Positions 6,275 to 15,198 of a DNA stretch of 38,491 nt are shown here, piece by piece; position 1 is the first letter of the stretch; every line of letters begins with the position of its first letter. Both the position numbers and the translations under genes were made by a program. Source of the stretch: an uncultured Gemmiger sp. (lineage in GTDB: Bacteria; Bacillota; Clostridia; Oscillospirales; Ruminococcaceae); assembly GCA_944388105.1 (NCBI GenBank), contig CALXHN010000015.1, positions 1 through 38,491 on the forward strand, read 5' to 3'. The notes beneath the pieces are model-generated. The model was given only the letters and a program-made list of their open reading frames with translations, was not told where the DNA came from and made no database searches.

Positions 6275-6946
6275 TTACTTTTCGTCGGATTCTTTCTTTT
6301 TCTGGCCGAAGCGGTACTCGGTGCCGTTGCGCAGGCGCTGGATATTGGACCGATGCATGTAAATGACCATGGCCGCCATGATGACGCTGCAGACAAAGAT
6401 AAAGATCAGGTTGGGCACGTCCGCACCGTGCCAAGCCCAGAAGCAGAGCGTCAGGATGGGATACACCGCCGCAATGATGATGCTGCCCAGGGAAACGATG
6501 CGGGTGATGGCAAACTCAATGAGGAAGATCACCACCAGCATCAAAAACACCAGGGGCTGCAATGCCAGAATGGCGCCGCCGCAGACCAGCACCCCCTTGC
6601 CGCCCTTGAAGCCGAACCAGACCGGCTTCATGTGGCCGATACAGGCAAAGATGGCGGCCAGATAGGCCCCGCAGGCCGGGTCCAGCTGAGGCACCAGGGC
6701 GGTGAACAGCCATTTGCCGATGAACACCGCCACAGCACCTTTGGCCACATCGCCGATAGCGGTGGCCGCTCCGGGCAACTTGCCGTAGGTACGCAGCATG
6801 TTGGTCATGCCGGCGCTGCCACTGCCGTGGGTCCGCACATCATCACGGCAGAGCAGGCGGGAAATGAGGATTCCGAAAACGATGCTGCCCAACAGGTAGC
6901 CTTCCAGGGCCACCAGCACAACAGCTGCAATGAGATTGAGAGTCAT
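6275..6946 (-). CDS. plsY: Acyl-phosphate:glycerol-3-phosphate acyltransferase
   Basis: PlsY is an integral membrane enzyme that transfers an acyl group from acyl-phosphate to glycerol-3-phosphate, giving lysophosphatidic acid, the first step of phospholipid synthesis in most Gram-positives. The 223-residue protein has at least five hydrophobic segments and the hallmark motifs G-S-G-S-A-G-M-T-N-M-L-R near residue 42 and K-G-G-K-G in the middle loop. A hydrophilic lysine-rich tail ends it. ATG at 6946 is preceded by AAGGGGAAGGA. It lies 18 bp after der and is the last gene of the DUF512-der-plsY transcript, an arrangement often seen in Clostridia. Confidence 0.95.
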   Translation of the reverse strand: MTLNLIAAVVLVALEGYLLGSIVFGILISRLLCRDDVRTHGSGSAGMTNMLRTYGKLPGAATAIGDVAKGAVAVFIGKWLFTALVPQLDPACGAYLAAIFACIGHMKPVWFGFKGGKGVLVCGGAILALQPLVFLMLVVIFLIEFAITRIVSLGSIIIAAVYPILTLCFWAWHGADVPNLIFIFVCSVIMAAMVIYMHRSNIQRLRNGTEYRFGQKKKESDEK

Positions 6947-6964
6947 GATTCCTTCCCCTTTCGC

Positions 6965-8296
6965 TTATCGGGCCGACCCGTCGCCGTGTTCACGCACAAG
7001 CATGCGCACCGGCGTGCCGGTCAGGCCGAAGTTCTCACGGATCTGGTTTTCGATATACCGCTGATACGAGAAGTGGAACAATGCCCGCTGGTTGACAAAG
7101 CAGACGAATGTGGGCGGGCGGGTGGAACTTTGGGTGATATAGAAGATCTTCAGGCGCTTGCCCTTGTCTGAAGGCGGCTGTACCCGCGCCGTGGCCCGGG
7201 CCAGCATCTCGTTGAGGGCGCCGGTGGGGATGCGGGTGCCGTTCTGCACATCCACATAGTGGATGGTCTCGAACAGCTTGTCAATGCGCTGGCCGGTCTT
7301 GGCGCTGATGAAGATGATGGGCGCGTAGGACATGAAGCTGAAGGATTCTTCCAGCTCCTTGCGCATGCGGTCCATGGTGTAGGTGTCCTTTTCCACCGCG
7401 TCCCACTTGTTCACCGCAATGATGCAGCCCTTGCCCTGTTCATGGGCGTAGCCCGCCACCTTGGAATCCTGTTCGGTAAAGCCCACGGTGGCGTCGATCA
7501 TGATGACGCAGACCCGGCTGCGCTCCACCGCCGCCAGACTGCGCAGCACGCTGAAGCGTTCCACGCCGCTTTCCACCTTGCCCTTTTTGCGCAGGCCGGC
7601 GGTGTCGGTGAAGATGAACTTGCCGTACTGGTTTTCCACCTCGGTGTCGATGGCGTCCCGGGTGGTACCGGCCTCATTGGCCACGATCAGGCGGTCTTCG
7701 CCCAGGATGTGGTTGATGAGGCTGGACTTGCCCACGTTGGGGCGGCCGATGACGGCCACCGGAATGCGGTCCTCGTCCTCCTGCTCCTCCTCCGAGAAGT
7801 TCAGATGGGCGCAGACGGCGTCCAGCAGGTCGCCGGTGCCGTGGCCGTGCACGCCGGAAACGGGCACCAGTTCCCCCAGACCCAGGGCGTAGAAATCGTA
7901 CAGCTCCATGGGCGGGTCGCCGATTTTATCACATTTGTTCACGGCCAGCACCACCGGCTTGCCGCTGCGCATGAGCATGGAAGCCACCTCGTGGTCCTGG
8001 GGTGTCACCCCGGCCCGCAGGTCGGTGACCATGACGATGCAGTCAGCGGAATCAATGGCCATCTGGGCCTGCTGACGCATGTGGGCCAGGATGCCGTCGT
8101 CAATGCTGGGTTCGATACCGCCGGTATCCACCAGCAGGAACCTGTGGCCGTTCCATTCGCAATCGCAGAAGATGCGGTCCCGGGTGACGCCGGGGGTATC
8201 CTCCACGATGGCGATGCGCTGGCCGGTGAGTTTGTTGAAGATGGTGGACTTGCCCACATTGGGGCGGCCCACGATGGCCACGATCGGTTTTGCCAT
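6965..8296 (-). CDS. der: Ribosome biogenesis GTPase Der (EngA)
   Basis: Der is an essential tandem GTPase that binds the 50S subunit during its maturation. The 443-residue protein has two G domains, each with a full G-R-P-N-V-G-K-S P-loop (residues about 8 and 180), switch motifs D-T-G-G and D-T-A-G, and base-recognition motifs N-K-C-D and N-K-W-D, followed by a C-terminal KH-like domain from about 355. Length is normal. ATG at 8296 follows GGAGG by nine bases, and that ribosome site lies inside the last codons of the DUF512 gene four bases upstream, so translation is probably coupled. The gene is co-transcribed with plsY. Confidence 0.98.
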   Translation of the reverse strand: MAKPIVAIVGRPNVGKSTIFNKLTGQRIAIVEDTPGVTRDRIFCDCEWNGHRFLLVDTGGIEPSIDDGILAHMRQQAQMAIDSADCIVMVTDLRAGVTPQDHEVASMLMRSGKPVVLAVNKCDKIGDPPMELYDFYALGLGELVPVSGVHGHGTGDLLDAVCAHLNFSEEEQEDEDRIPVAVIGRPNVGKSSLINHILGEDRLIVANEAGTTRDAIDTEVENQYGKFIFTDTAGLRKKGKVESGVERFSVLRSLAAVERSRVCVIMIDATVGFTEQDSKVAGYAHEQGKGCIIAVNKWDAVEKDTYTMDRMRKELEESFSFMSYAPIIFISAKTGQRIDKLFETIHYVDVQNGTRIPTGALNEMLARATARVQPPSDKGKRLKIFYITQSSTRPPTFVCFVNQRALFHFSYQRYIENQIRENFGLTGTPVRMLVREHGDGSAR

Positions 8297-8300
8297 GTGG

Positions 8301-9641
8301 TCATTCCTCCTTTGGCTTGTGAGGGGCGGATTTGAGCATCCGTACCCCCAGGTAGGCGCGGCAGCTGCCCGCGCCGTCGGTGGGGATCACCACCACCCGG
8401 CAGCCCAGGGCTTCGCCCAGCTGTTCGGGGGTGATATCGTCGAGGAAGCGGTCTTCCTCATCCTGCAGCATCACTTCGGGCACGGCCAGGATGTGTCCGC
8501 TGAGTTTGCCGCGGCATTGGTCGATGATGTCGGTGGCGGTAACCAGACCTGCCACGCTCACGTTGCCGCCGAAAAAGCGGTTTTCGATGGCGTGGACGGT
8601 AATGTGCACGCCGGGATAGCGGCGGTGGGTCTCCTGGGCCATCTGCTCGATGAGCGGGGCCGCCAGGGTGCCGGTAACCACGTCGATGCGGCGGGGCAGC
8701 ACCAGACGCCGGGGCTTGGCCAGCTCCTCCAGGAAGGTGTCATGGTAGCGCCGCCACATGCCCACGCCGTCCTCCAGCTGGGCGAAATCGTCATAGAACT
8801 CGGTGGGCGGGATCTCCCGTCCGGCGGTGAGATACCACTCGTCGCTGGGATAGACGATGCTGCGGCCGTACTGCTCCCGGCAGCGGCGGCTGTACTCTTC
8901 CAGGATATCCAGGGTCTGGGCGGCGGTCTCAGCGTCGTAAGCAGTCAGTTTGAACAGCTTGTCCCGGTAATCGGTGATGCCCGCCGGCACCGCCGCGATG
9001 CTGCCCACATGGGGCCGCAGGGCCAGCAGGTCGTCCAAGGTGCGGCGCAGCTCATCCCCGTCATTGATGCCCCGGCAGAGCACCAGCTGACAGTTCATCT
9101 CGATGCCGCCCTTGGCGAACATGTCCAGATACCGGAGGGTATCGGCGGCTTTCTTGTTGGCCATCATCCGCACCCGCAAAGCGGGGTTGGTGGTGTGCAC
9201 CGAAATGAAGATGGGGCTGATGTGCATCTTGATGATGCGCTCCACTTCCCTTTCGGAAAGGTTGGTCATGGTGATATAGTTGCCGTACAGGAAGGACAGG
9301 CGCTCGTCGTCATCCTTGAAATAGAGGGGCGCCCGCATGCCCGGGGGCAGCTGGTCGATGAAGCAGAACATGCAATGGTTATCGCAGCTGTGCTTTTCAT
9401 CCGCCAGATAGGTCTTGAAGTTGCAGCCGAAGGGCTCGTACTGCTCCTTTTCCACCGGGATGTCCCGCTGCCGGCCGTCCTCACAGACGGTGAGGGTGAA
9501 GCGCTCGGAGGCGGTGTAGAACTGATAGTCCAGGGCATCGCACAACGGGTTGCCGTCGATGGCCGTCAGCAGACAGCCGGCGCCCAGGCCCAGACGCTGG
9601 GCCACAGAGTTTTCGTCCACGCTTTGAACGACCAGCGGCAT
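8301..9641 (-). CDS. DUF512 domain radical-SAM protein
   Basis: This 446-residue protein joins an N-terminal PDZ-like segment (about 1-60, G-L-G-A-G-C-L-L-T-A-I-D-G), a radical-SAM-like cysteine motif C86-x3-C90-x2-C93, and a C-terminal DUF512 domain (from about 220) ending in V-V-I-P-T-D-G-A-G. Family members are conserved in Clostridia and often sit next to der, but I know of no assigned reaction. The cysteine spacing supports a [4Fe-4S] cluster that could cleave S-adenosylmethionine. ATG at 9641 has an AAAGGA ribosome site close upstream. It is the first gene of the operon with der and plsY, which hints at ribosome- or membrane-related work but does not prove it. Confidence 0.9.
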   Translation of the reverse strand: MPLVVQSVDENSVAQRLGLGAGCLLTAIDGNPLCDALDYQFYTASERFTLTVCEDGRQRDIPVEKEQYEPFGCNFKTYLADEKHSCDNHCMFCFIDQLPPGMRAPLYFKDDDERLSFLYGNYITMTNLSEREVERIIKMHISPIFISVHTTNPALRVRMMANKKAADTLRYLDMFAKGGIEMNCQLVLCRGINDGDELRRTLDDLLALRPHVGSIAAVPAGITDYRDKLFKLTAYDAETAAQTLDILEEYSRRCREQYGRSIVYPSDEWYLTAGREIPPTEFYDDFAQLEDGVGMWRRYHDTFLEELAKPRRLVLPRRIDVVTGTLAAPLIEQMAQETHRRYPGVHITVHAIENRFFGGNVSVAGLVTATDIIDQCRGKLSGHILAVPEVMLQDEEDRFLDDITPEQLGEALGCRVVVIPTDGAGSCRAYLGVRMLKSAPHKPKEE

Positions 9642-9676
9642 GATCCTTTCCCCTTTCCATTCGCATCAGTAACAGT

Positions 9677-9685
9677 AGTATACCA
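9677..9685 (-). promoter_or_regulatory. Extended -10 promoter for DUF512-der-plsY
   Basis: The minus strand reads TGGTATACT: TATACT at 9677-9682 with the extended TG motif. No good -35 lies at 16-18 bp, which is acceptable for an extended -10 promoter. Confidence 0.55.
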
Positions 9686-9700
9686 CGAAAATACGCAAAG

Positions 9701-9725
9701 AAAAAGAGGGGGCACTGGCCCCCTC
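9701..9725 (-). terminator. Terminator after rpmF
   Basis: On the minus strand GAGGGGGC (9718-9725) and GCCCCCTC (9706-9713) form a perfect 8-bp stem with a CAGT loop, followed by TTTTTCTTT. Confidence 0.9.
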
Positions 9726-9746
9726 CCCTGCTTTGAAAAAATCCGC

Positions 9747-9935
9747 TCAGGCTTCCTTGTTGACCTTAACGACTTCACGGCCTTTGTAGTAGCCGCACTT
9801 GCCACAAACCTGATGGGGCACCGTCAGCTCGCCGCACTGAGGACATTTCACCAGCGTAGGCGCTTCCAGCTTCCAGACATTGGAACGGCGCTTGTCGCGG
9901 CGGGCTTTGGACTGCTTTCTCTTAGGGACTGCCAT
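9747..9935 (-). CDS. rpmF: 50S ribosomal protein L32
   Basis: This 62-residue protein has the L32 start M-A-V-P-K-R-K-Q-S-K-A-R-R-D-K-R-R-S and a zinc ribbon with two cysteine pairs, C-P-Q-C and C-G-K-C, so it is the zinc-binding (C+) form of L32, which joins the 50S subunit. The gene follows the DUF177 gene by 24 bp and ends at a strong terminator; the DUF177-rpmF pairing is conserved widely in bacteria. ATG at 9935 is preceded by AAGGAGGTGCG, one of the best ribosome sites in the window. Confidence 0.98.
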   Translation of the reverse strand: MAVPKRKQSKARRDKRRSNVWKLEAPTLVKCPQCGELTVPHQVCGKCGYYKGREVVKVNKEA

Positions 9936-9959
9936 TTTATCGCACCTCCTTGGTGAATT

Positions 9960-10460
9960 TCAACTAAGCAGTTGTTTTAATATGCTAAGCCTTGCATCCA
10001 CAGGGGCGGCTTCGGCCGCCACTTGGCAGGCACAGCCTTCCGCTTTTCTTTTGCCGCAGATGGGGCATAGACCTTGGCAATCGGGGCTGCACAGCAGCAC
10101 CCGCGGGACCTCGAAGATCAGTTCCTGATAGGCGAGTTCCCGCAAATCCAGTTGACCCTGGTCATCCAGAGGCAGCTCGAAGTCGATGTCATCGAGATCG
10201 CGCATACGCACCAGATATTCCCGGGTGAAGTCGTAAGATTCATGCACAGGCGCCAGACAGCGGGCACATTCGGCCTCAATACTGGCCTTGACGTGCAGCG
10301 TCATCACCGCGCCTTCCTGGGTGGGATGAGCGGTAAACGCACATTCCAGCGGGTCGGGCACACGGAAACCATCCCAGTCAGCTGCCGAGAGATCGGCGGA
10401 AAACTGCGTTGTATAGGGGGTTTTCGCGCTTTGCAGAAAGTTCCGTATATCGAATTGCAT
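9960..10460 (-). CDS. DUF177 domain protein (YceD-like)
   Basis: This 166-residue protein has the DUF177 pattern: a mid-region cysteine pair in A-E-C-A-R-C-L-A-P-V, then acidic D-D-I-D-F-E-L, followed by L-R-E-L-A-Y-Q-E-L-I-F-E-V-P and a final C-x2-C-x2-C-P-I-C-G-K region close to the C-terminus. YceD family members are linked to 23S rRNA accumulation or ribosome assembly, and their genes sit upstream of rpmF, as here. The paired cysteines suggest zinc binding. ATG at 10460 follows GAGGTG by four bases. A consensus promoter stands directly upstream. Confidence 0.9.
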   Translation of the reverse strand: MQFDIRNFLQSAKTPYTTQFSADLSAADWDGFRVPDPLECAFTAHPTQEGAVMTLHVKASIEAECARCLAPVHESYDFTREYLVRMRDLDDIDFELPLDDQGQLDLRELAYQELIFEVPRVLLCSPDCQGLCPICGKRKAEGCACQVAAEAAPVDARLSILKQLLS

Positions 10461-10486
10461 ACTTCACCTCAAAAGGTCGCTTATCT

Positions 10487-10515
10487 AGTATACACAAGGA
10501 AGGGGGGCTTGTCAA
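10487..10515 (-). promoter_or_regulatory. Promoter of DUF177-rpmF
   Basis: On the minus strand perfect TTGACA (10510-10515), a 17-bp spacer, and TATACT (10487-10492). A near-consensus housekeeping promoter, fitting high expression of a ribosomal protein gene. Confidence 0.85.
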
Positions 10516-10570
10516 CCAAAATCTGCAAAAAACCGCAAGAAATTGTTTTTGGGCCTTTCCCTGCCACAAG

Positions 10571-10602
10571 AAAAGGGGCGGTGCCCCGAAAGGACCGCCC
10601 CT
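10571..10602 (-). terminator. Terminator after the P-loop gene
   Basis: Minus-strand AGGGGCGGT (10594-10602) pairs with ACCGCCCCT (10574-10582), then TTTTCTTG. Confidence 0.85.
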
Positions 10603-10615
10603 GCCGCACTGCGGT

Positions 10616-11020
10616 TTACAGATACTTTTTGATGCCTTCGGGCAGATCTTCCACGTTGGCGGAAACGGTGACAACCACTTCCACGTTGTTGGCGGTGATC
10701 TTGTCGATTTCGGCCAGGACCTTGGTGGCCTGCTCCATGTCGTGGTCCACGACCTTCAGGATGCCGTCGATGAACAGCTCGGTGATATCGTAGTTGCCGG
10801 CCAGAACGCCTGCAACAAAGCCGTAGAACATCTCGGCGCCCTTGATGTCATACTCGTCCACATCCAGCAGACGGGCCTTGTGGTTGATCTCGGTGGTGAG
10901 CTTCATGGACTTTTCAATAACGACGATGTTGCCGGCCGAAGTGCGGGTGGCCTGGTCGATCATGTCGATGAGGGTCTTGGTCTTGCCGGAGCCTTTGGCG
11001 CCTACGATGAGTTTGATCAT
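10616..11020 (-). CDS. Small P-loop NTPase of unknown function
   Basis: I do not recognise a named family for this 134-residue protein. It opens with a Walker A motif, G-A-K-G-S-G-K-T (residues 7-14), and has a Walker B-like I-T-E-L-F-I-D-G near residue 80. A T-V-S-A-N motif near the C-terminus sits where other P-loop proteins carry a sensor residue. It has no membrane segment. It lies 40 bp after pgi and ends at a terminator, so it is probably co-transcribed with pgi. ATG at 11020 follows AAGGAGG by nine bases. It could be a nucleoside-kinase-like or ATPase switch protein. Database names for such proteins are often unhelpful, so no function is given. Confidence 0.85.
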   Translation of the reverse strand: MIKLIVGAKGSGKTKTLIDMIDQATRTSAGNIVVIEKSMKLTTEINHKARLLDVDEYDIKGAEMFYGFVAGVLAGNYDITELFIDGILKVVDHDMEQATKVLAEIDKITANNVEVVVTVSANVEDLPEGIKKYL

Positions 11021-11059
11021 AAGAGTGTGCCTCCTTAAAAGTAGTCGGGGAAACTATCC

Positions 11060-12394
11060 TCAGCCGTTGAGCTTGGCTTCCAGCTCAGCCTTCTGGGCTT
11101 CGTAGCCGGGTTTGCCCAACAGAGCGAACATATTCTTTTTGTAGCTTTCCACGCCGGGCTGGTCGAAGGGGTTGACCGACAGCAGGTAGCCGGACACGGC
11201 GCAGGCCTTCCAGAAGAAGTAGATCAGGGCGCCCACGTTGTAGGCATCCAGGCTGTCCACTTCAATCACACCCAGCGGCACGCCGCCGTCGGTGTGGGCC
11301 AGGATGGTGCCTTCCATGGCCTTGCGGTTGACAACCGACATGTTCTGGTTGGCCAGGAAGTTCAGGCCGTCGAAGTTGCCTTCCAGTTCGGGGATGAAGA
11401 AGTCCTCCCGGGTGTTCTTGATATCCACATAGGTCTCGAACATCACCCGGCTGCCGTCCTGCAGGAACTGGCCCATGGAGTGCAGATCGGTGGAGAAGAT
11501 GCAGGAAGTGGGCATCAGGCCCTTCTGGTCCTTGCCTTCGCTCTCGCCGAACAGCTGCTTGTACCATTCGTTCATCATGGTGAAGTCCGGCTCAAACGCA
11601 GCCAGAGTCTCCACCTTCTTGCCCTTGCGGTACAGGATGTTGCGGGTCATGGCGTAACGATAGGCATCGTTGTCCATGCTGCAGACACTGAACTGCTCCC
11701 GGGCATCAGCAGCGCCCTTCATCAGGGCATCAATATCGATACCGGCACAGGCAATGGGCAGCAGGCCCACGGCGGTGAGCACCGAGTAACGGCCGCCCAC
11801 GTCGTCGGGGACCACGAAGGTGGGCCAGCCCTGGGCGTCGGCCAGCTGCTTCAGAGTGCCGCGGGCACGGTCAGTGGTGGCGTAGATGCGCTTGTTGGCT
11901 TCCTCAGCACCAACGGAATCTTCCAGCAGCTTGCGCAGCACACGGAAAGCCAGAGCGGTCTCGGTGGTGGTGCCGGACTTGGAGATGACGTTGATGGAGA
12001 AGCGCTTGCCCTTGGTCATGCGGATGATGTCGTTCAGGGCCGTGGGAGAGATGGTATTGCCGCAGAAATAAATCTTCAGGCCGTCTTCGGTCTCGTTGTG
12101 GAACTGGCCCTTGACGGCCTCCACCACAGCGCGGGCGCCCAGATAGGAACCGCCGATGCCAGCGACCAGCAGCACATCGGAGTCAGAGCGGATCTTCTCC
12201 GCCGCCTGCTTGATGCGGGCAAACTCCTCTTTGTCATAATTGACAGGCAGGTCGAGCCAACCCAAGAAGTCATTGCCTGCGCCGGATTTCGTCTCCAGCT
12301 GGCGGTGGGCGAGCTCGACCTGCGGAAAGATAGCGTCATATTCTTCAGGACGGATAAATTTTGCCAGATGTTTGCCATTGTATTTGACACTCAT
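11060..12394 (-). CDS. pgi: Glucose-6-phosphate isomerase
   Basis: This 444-residue cytoplasmic enzyme interconverts glucose-6-phosphate and fructose-6-phosphate in glycolysis. The family signatures are visible: [10 protein letters not shown], the sugar-phosphate-binding [11 protein letters not shown] (residues about 138-148), and the second signature [11 protein letters not shown] in the middle. Length suits the short Gram-positive form. ATG at 12394 follows AGGAGGAG. A near-consensus promoter lies just upstream, and the P-loop gene follows 40 bp downstream with no terminator between them. Confidence 0.98.
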   Translation of the reverse strand: MSVKYNGKHLAKFIRPEEYDAIFPQVELAHRQLETKSGAGNDFLGWLDLPVNYDKEEFARIKQAAEKIRSDSDVLLVAGIGGSYLGARAVVEAVKGQFHNETEDGLKIYFCGNTISPTALNDIIRMTKGKRFSINVISKSGTTTETALAFRVLRKLLEDSVGAEEANKRIYATTDRARGTLKQLADAQGWPTFVVPDDVGGRYSVLTAVGLLPIACAGIDIDALMKGAADAREQFSVCSMDNDAYRYAMTRNILYRKGKKVETLAAFEPDFTMMNEWYKQLFGESEGKDQKGLMPTSCIFSTDLHSMGQFLQDGSRVMFETYVDIKNTREDFFIPELEGNFDGLNFLANQNMSVVNRKAMEGTILAHTDGGVPLGVIEVDSLDAYNVGALIYFFWKACAVSGYLLSVNPFDQPGVESYKKNMFALLGKPGYEAQKAELEAKLNG

Positions 12395-12426
12395 CGTTAG
12401 CTCCTCCTTTGATTGTTAGTAATTCC

Positions 12427-12455
12427 ATGATACCGTTTCGCAGCGGCCTTGTCAA
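12427..12455 (-). promoter_or_regulatory. Promoter of pgi
   Basis: Minus-strand perfect TTGACA (12450-12455), a 17-bp spacer, then TATCAT (12427-12432). Confidence 0.8.
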
Positions 12456-12474
12456 GCTTTGACGGCGCTGCTTT

Positions 12475-13662
12475 TCATTGCTTTTGCACAAAATTTTCGC
12501 CTTGCGGAATCAGGGACTGGGCAAGCCTGCCAAGGCAGAAGCCAAAACTGCGCGCCGCTACGTCACCCGCGGCCACAATGGGACAGGAAGCCAGCTCGGT
12601 GCCGTTGTTGAGAATTTTGATGGTGCCGAGCGTTTGTCCGGCGCTGACCGGTGCCTGCACCGCCGAAGGCAGCGTGATCTGGGACGTGAGTTCCCCCACC
12701 TGATCCTTGGGCATCAGGTAGCTGCCGGGAGCGGTATACTCCAGTTCCACCAGTTCTGTGGTCCCCCCTTCCACCGGCAGGTTTTGGGGGGTATCCTCCG
12801 GCAGGGTGGCGGCCATACTCTCGTAATTCACAAAGCCGTAATCCAGCAGGGCGGTAGCCGCGTTGAAACGGTCCTGACTGGAAGGCGATCCCAGCACCAC
12901 CGCGATCAAGCGCAGGTTGCCCCGCTGGGCACTGGCACTGATGCACACCCCCGCCTTGCCGGTCGTGCCCGTTTTCAGGCCGGTGATCCCGTTATAGTTT
13001 TTGAGCAGTTTGTTGGTGTTGATGAGCTGGGTGGTGCCGTTCCGCAGGTAATCCATCCAGATCATGCAGTAATCCTCCACCTCCGTGTGATGGAGCAGCA
13101 TCTCCCGGCTCATAATCGCCACATCCCGGGCGGTGGAAAGGTGCCCGTCAGTATCCAGGCCGCAGGCATTTTCAAAGTGGGTGTTGGTCATGCCCAGTTC
13201 GGCGGCCTTCTCATTCATCATGGCCACAAAGGCAGGCTCGCTGCCGCCCACATACTCGGCCACCGCCACGGCAGCATCATTGGCGCTGGAGATGCAGATG
13301 GCCTTGAGCATGTCATCAAGGGTCATCTGTTCCCCGGGTTCCAGCCAGATCTGGCTGCCGCCCATGCTGTAGGCATGTTCGGACACGGGGACATAGTCGT
13401 CCAGGGAAATTCTGCCGGCTTCCAGTGCCTCAAAAGTCAGCAGCAGGGTCATCACTTTGGTGATGGATGCAATGGGCCGCTGCTCGTCGGCATTTTTTTC
13501 GTACAGGACGGTGCCGGAGTCCTCATCAATCAGAATGGCCGCCTGACAGGGCACATCAAAATCCGCCGCGGTCGCGGGCTCGATATCCTGCGCCCAGGCT
13601 GACGGAACCGCTGCCAGACACAAGGTCAGGCACAACACCAGGCACACAAGCCGTTTTTTCAT
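12475..13662 (-). CDS. D-alanyl-D-alanine carboxypeptidase (PBP5/DacA-like)
   Basis: The 395-residue precursor has a signal peptide (M-K-K-R-L-V-C-L-V-L with a hydrophobic core and an A-Q-D cut region near residue 25). A serine-type carboxypeptidase domain follows, with all three active-site motifs: S66-I-T-K, S-A-N in I-S-S-A-N-D-A, and K-T-G-T. The C-terminal PBP5-like beta domain completes it. The enzyme removes the terminal D-alanine from peptidoglycan side chains outside the membrane; a sporulation-specific paralogue (DacF or DacB type) is also possible. I chose ATG at 13662 after GGGGAGG rather than the longer frame to 13710. I see no terminator before the pgi promoter, so some readthrough into pgi is likely. 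Confidence 0.93.
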   Translation of the reverse strand: MKKRLVCLVLCLTLCLAAVPSAWAQDIEPATAADFDVPCQAAILIDEDSGTVLYEKNADEQRPIASITKVMTLLLTFEALEAGRISLDDYVPVSEHAYSMGGSQIWLEPGEQMTLDDMLKAICISSANDAAVAVAEYVGGSEPAFVAMMNEKAAELGMTNTHFENACGLDTDGHLSTARDVAIMSREMLLHHTEVEDYCMIWMDYLRNGTTQLINTNKLLKNYNGITGLKTGTTGKAGVCISASAQRGNLRLIAVVLGSPSSQDRFNAATALLDYGFVNYESMAATLPEDTPQNLPVEGGTTELVELEYTAPGSYLMPKDQVGELTSQITLPSAVQAPVSAGQTLGTIKILNNGTELASCPIVAAGDVAARSFGFCLGRLAQSLIPQGENFVQKQ

Positions 13663-13729
13663 GCGGAAGCCTCCCCTTTTGCAAAACTCTTGCCCCATCC
13701 TATGCGGCACGGCGCCGGAATATGGCTGC

Positions 13730-13758
13730 TTGTGCTTTCGGCCGTTTGCCTTTATAAT
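13730..13758 (+). promoter_or_regulatory. Promoter of mtaB
   Basis: A perfect TATAAT (13753-13758) has TTGTGC (13730-13735) 17 bp upstream. Confidence 0.7.
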
Positions 13759-13799
13759 AGTAGAATCAGATTTTTTAGAGCAAAAGGATGGACCGAACT

Positions 13800-15101
13800 A
13801 TGCGCGTCAGCTTTTATACCCTTGGCTGCAAAGTCAACCAGAACGAGACCGGTGCCCTGGCCCAGCTGTTTGAGGCCAGCGGCTACACCGTGGTCGAGAC
13901 CGGCGAGGCCGCCGACGTGTATGTGGTCAACAGCTGCACGGTGACCAACTTCGGCGACCAGAAGAGCCGCAAATGGCTGCGCCGCCAGAAGCGGGAGCAT
14001 CCCGGCGCGGTGACCGTTCTCACCGGGTGCTACCCCCAGGCTTTTCCGGAGGAGGCAGCAGCCATTGCGGAGGCGGACGTGGTCACCGGGTCGGGTAACC
14101 GCCATGCCATTCTGCAGGCGGTGCAGAAGGTGCTGGACGGCACCGCCGAGCGGGTGGTGGACATCCGTCCCCACGAAAAGGGGGAAAAATTCGAGGAGCT
14201 GCCCATGGACCGCTTTGCGGAACACACCCGGGCTTTTGTGAAGGTGGAGGACGGCTGCAACCGCCGCTGCGCCTACTGTGTCATTCCCCGGGCCCGGGGT
14301 CCGGTGCGCAGTCGGGCAGAAAGCAGCATTCTGGAGGAGCTGCGCCGTCTGGTGCAGACCGGCTACCGGGAAGTGGTTCTGACAGCCATCAGTCTGCCCA
14401 GCTACGGCACCGACACCGGCACCGGACTGGCGGAGCTGGTGGAACATGCGGCGGCAGTTCCGGGCATTGACCGCATCCGTCTGGGCAGTCTGGACCCGGA
14501 CATGCTCACCGACGAGGATATCCGCCGTCTGGCCGCCGTGCCCCAGCTCTGCCCCCAGTTTCACCTGAGCCTGCAGAGCGGCTGCGACAAGACCTTGCGG
14601 GCCATGCGCCGCCCCTACACCACCGCCCAGTATGCCCAGGTAGTGCGCAAGCTGCGGGAAGCCTTCGGCGCCGAAGAACTGAGCCTGACCACCGACGTGA
14701 TCGTGGGCTTTCCCGGAGAGACGGAGGAGGACTTTGAAAAGAGCATGGAGTTTGTCACAGCCCAGCGCTTTCTGAAGGTGCACGTTTTCCCCTACTCCCG
14801 TCGTTCGGGCACACCGGCCTATGATTTCCCGGACCAGATTCCCGAGCACGAGAAGGAGGCCCGCAGCCGCCGCATGAGTGAGGCCGTGGAGGCCGTGCGG
14901 GCCCAGGAAGCGGCCGCCATGCAGGGACGCAAAGCCGAAGTGCTGCTGGAAACGCCCCTGTCCGCCACCCTCTTCACCGGATACACCAAGCAGTATCTGC
15001 CGGTGGCGGTCACCGCGCCCGGGCACAAAAGTGGAGACATCGTGACCGTGACCCTGGGAGAATGGGACGGGCAGCGCAGCAAAGCCGCGGCCGAAGAGTG
15101 A
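13800..15101 (+). CDS. mtaB: tRNA (N6-threonylcarbamoyladenosine(37)-C2)-methylthiotransferase
   Basis: MtaB is a radical-SAM enzyme that adds a methylthio group to t6A37 in ANN-decoding tRNAs. The 433-residue protein has the N-terminal UPF0004 domain (Y-T-L-G-C-K-V-N-Q-N-E-T, then V-N-S-C-T-V-T and L-T-G-C-Y), the radical-SAM cluster motif C-N-R-R-C-A-Y-C in V-E-D-G-C, the S-L-Q-S-G-C-D-x-T-L-x-x-M-x-R-x-Y signature, and a C-terminal TRAM-like region. ATG at 13800 matches family starts, with AAAGGA upstream; an in-frame ATG at 13788 overlaps that site. It is monocistronic, with a promoter before it and a terminator after it. Confidence 0.95.
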   Translation: MRVSFYTLGCKVNQNETGALAQLFEASGYTVVETGEAADVYVVNSCTVTNFGDQKSRKWLRRQKREHPGAVTVLTGCYPQAFPEEAAAIAEADVVTGSGNRHAILQAVQKVLDGTAERVVDIRPHEKGEKFEELPMDRFAEHTRAFVKVEDGCNRRCAYCVIPRARGPVRSRAESSILEELRRLVQTGYREVVLTAISLPSYGTDTGTGLAELVEHAAAVPGIDRIRLGSLDPDMLTDEDIRRLAAVPQLCPQFHLSLQSGCDKTLRAMRRPYTTAQYAQVVRKLREAFGAEELSLTTDVIVGFPGETEEDFEKSMEFVTAQRFLKVHVFPYSRRSGTPAYDFPDQIPEHEKEARSRRMSEAVEAVRAQEAAAMQGRKAEVLLETPLSATLFTGYTKQYLPVAVTAPGHKSGDIVTVTLGEWDGQRSKAAAEE

Positions 15102-15127
15102 ACCATCCGACTGTACAATTATTTTCA

Positions 15128-15160
15128 GGCAGAGGCGTACCGCACGTCTCTGCCTTTTTT
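15128..15160 (+). terminator. Terminator after mtaB
   Basis: GGCAGAGGCGT (15128-15138) pairs with ACGTCTCTGCC (15144-15154) with one G-U, then TTTTTT. Confidence 0.9.
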
Positions 15161-15198
15161 ATTGGCCAAAGGGCGCCCAAAAAAGAACGTCTCCTGTC

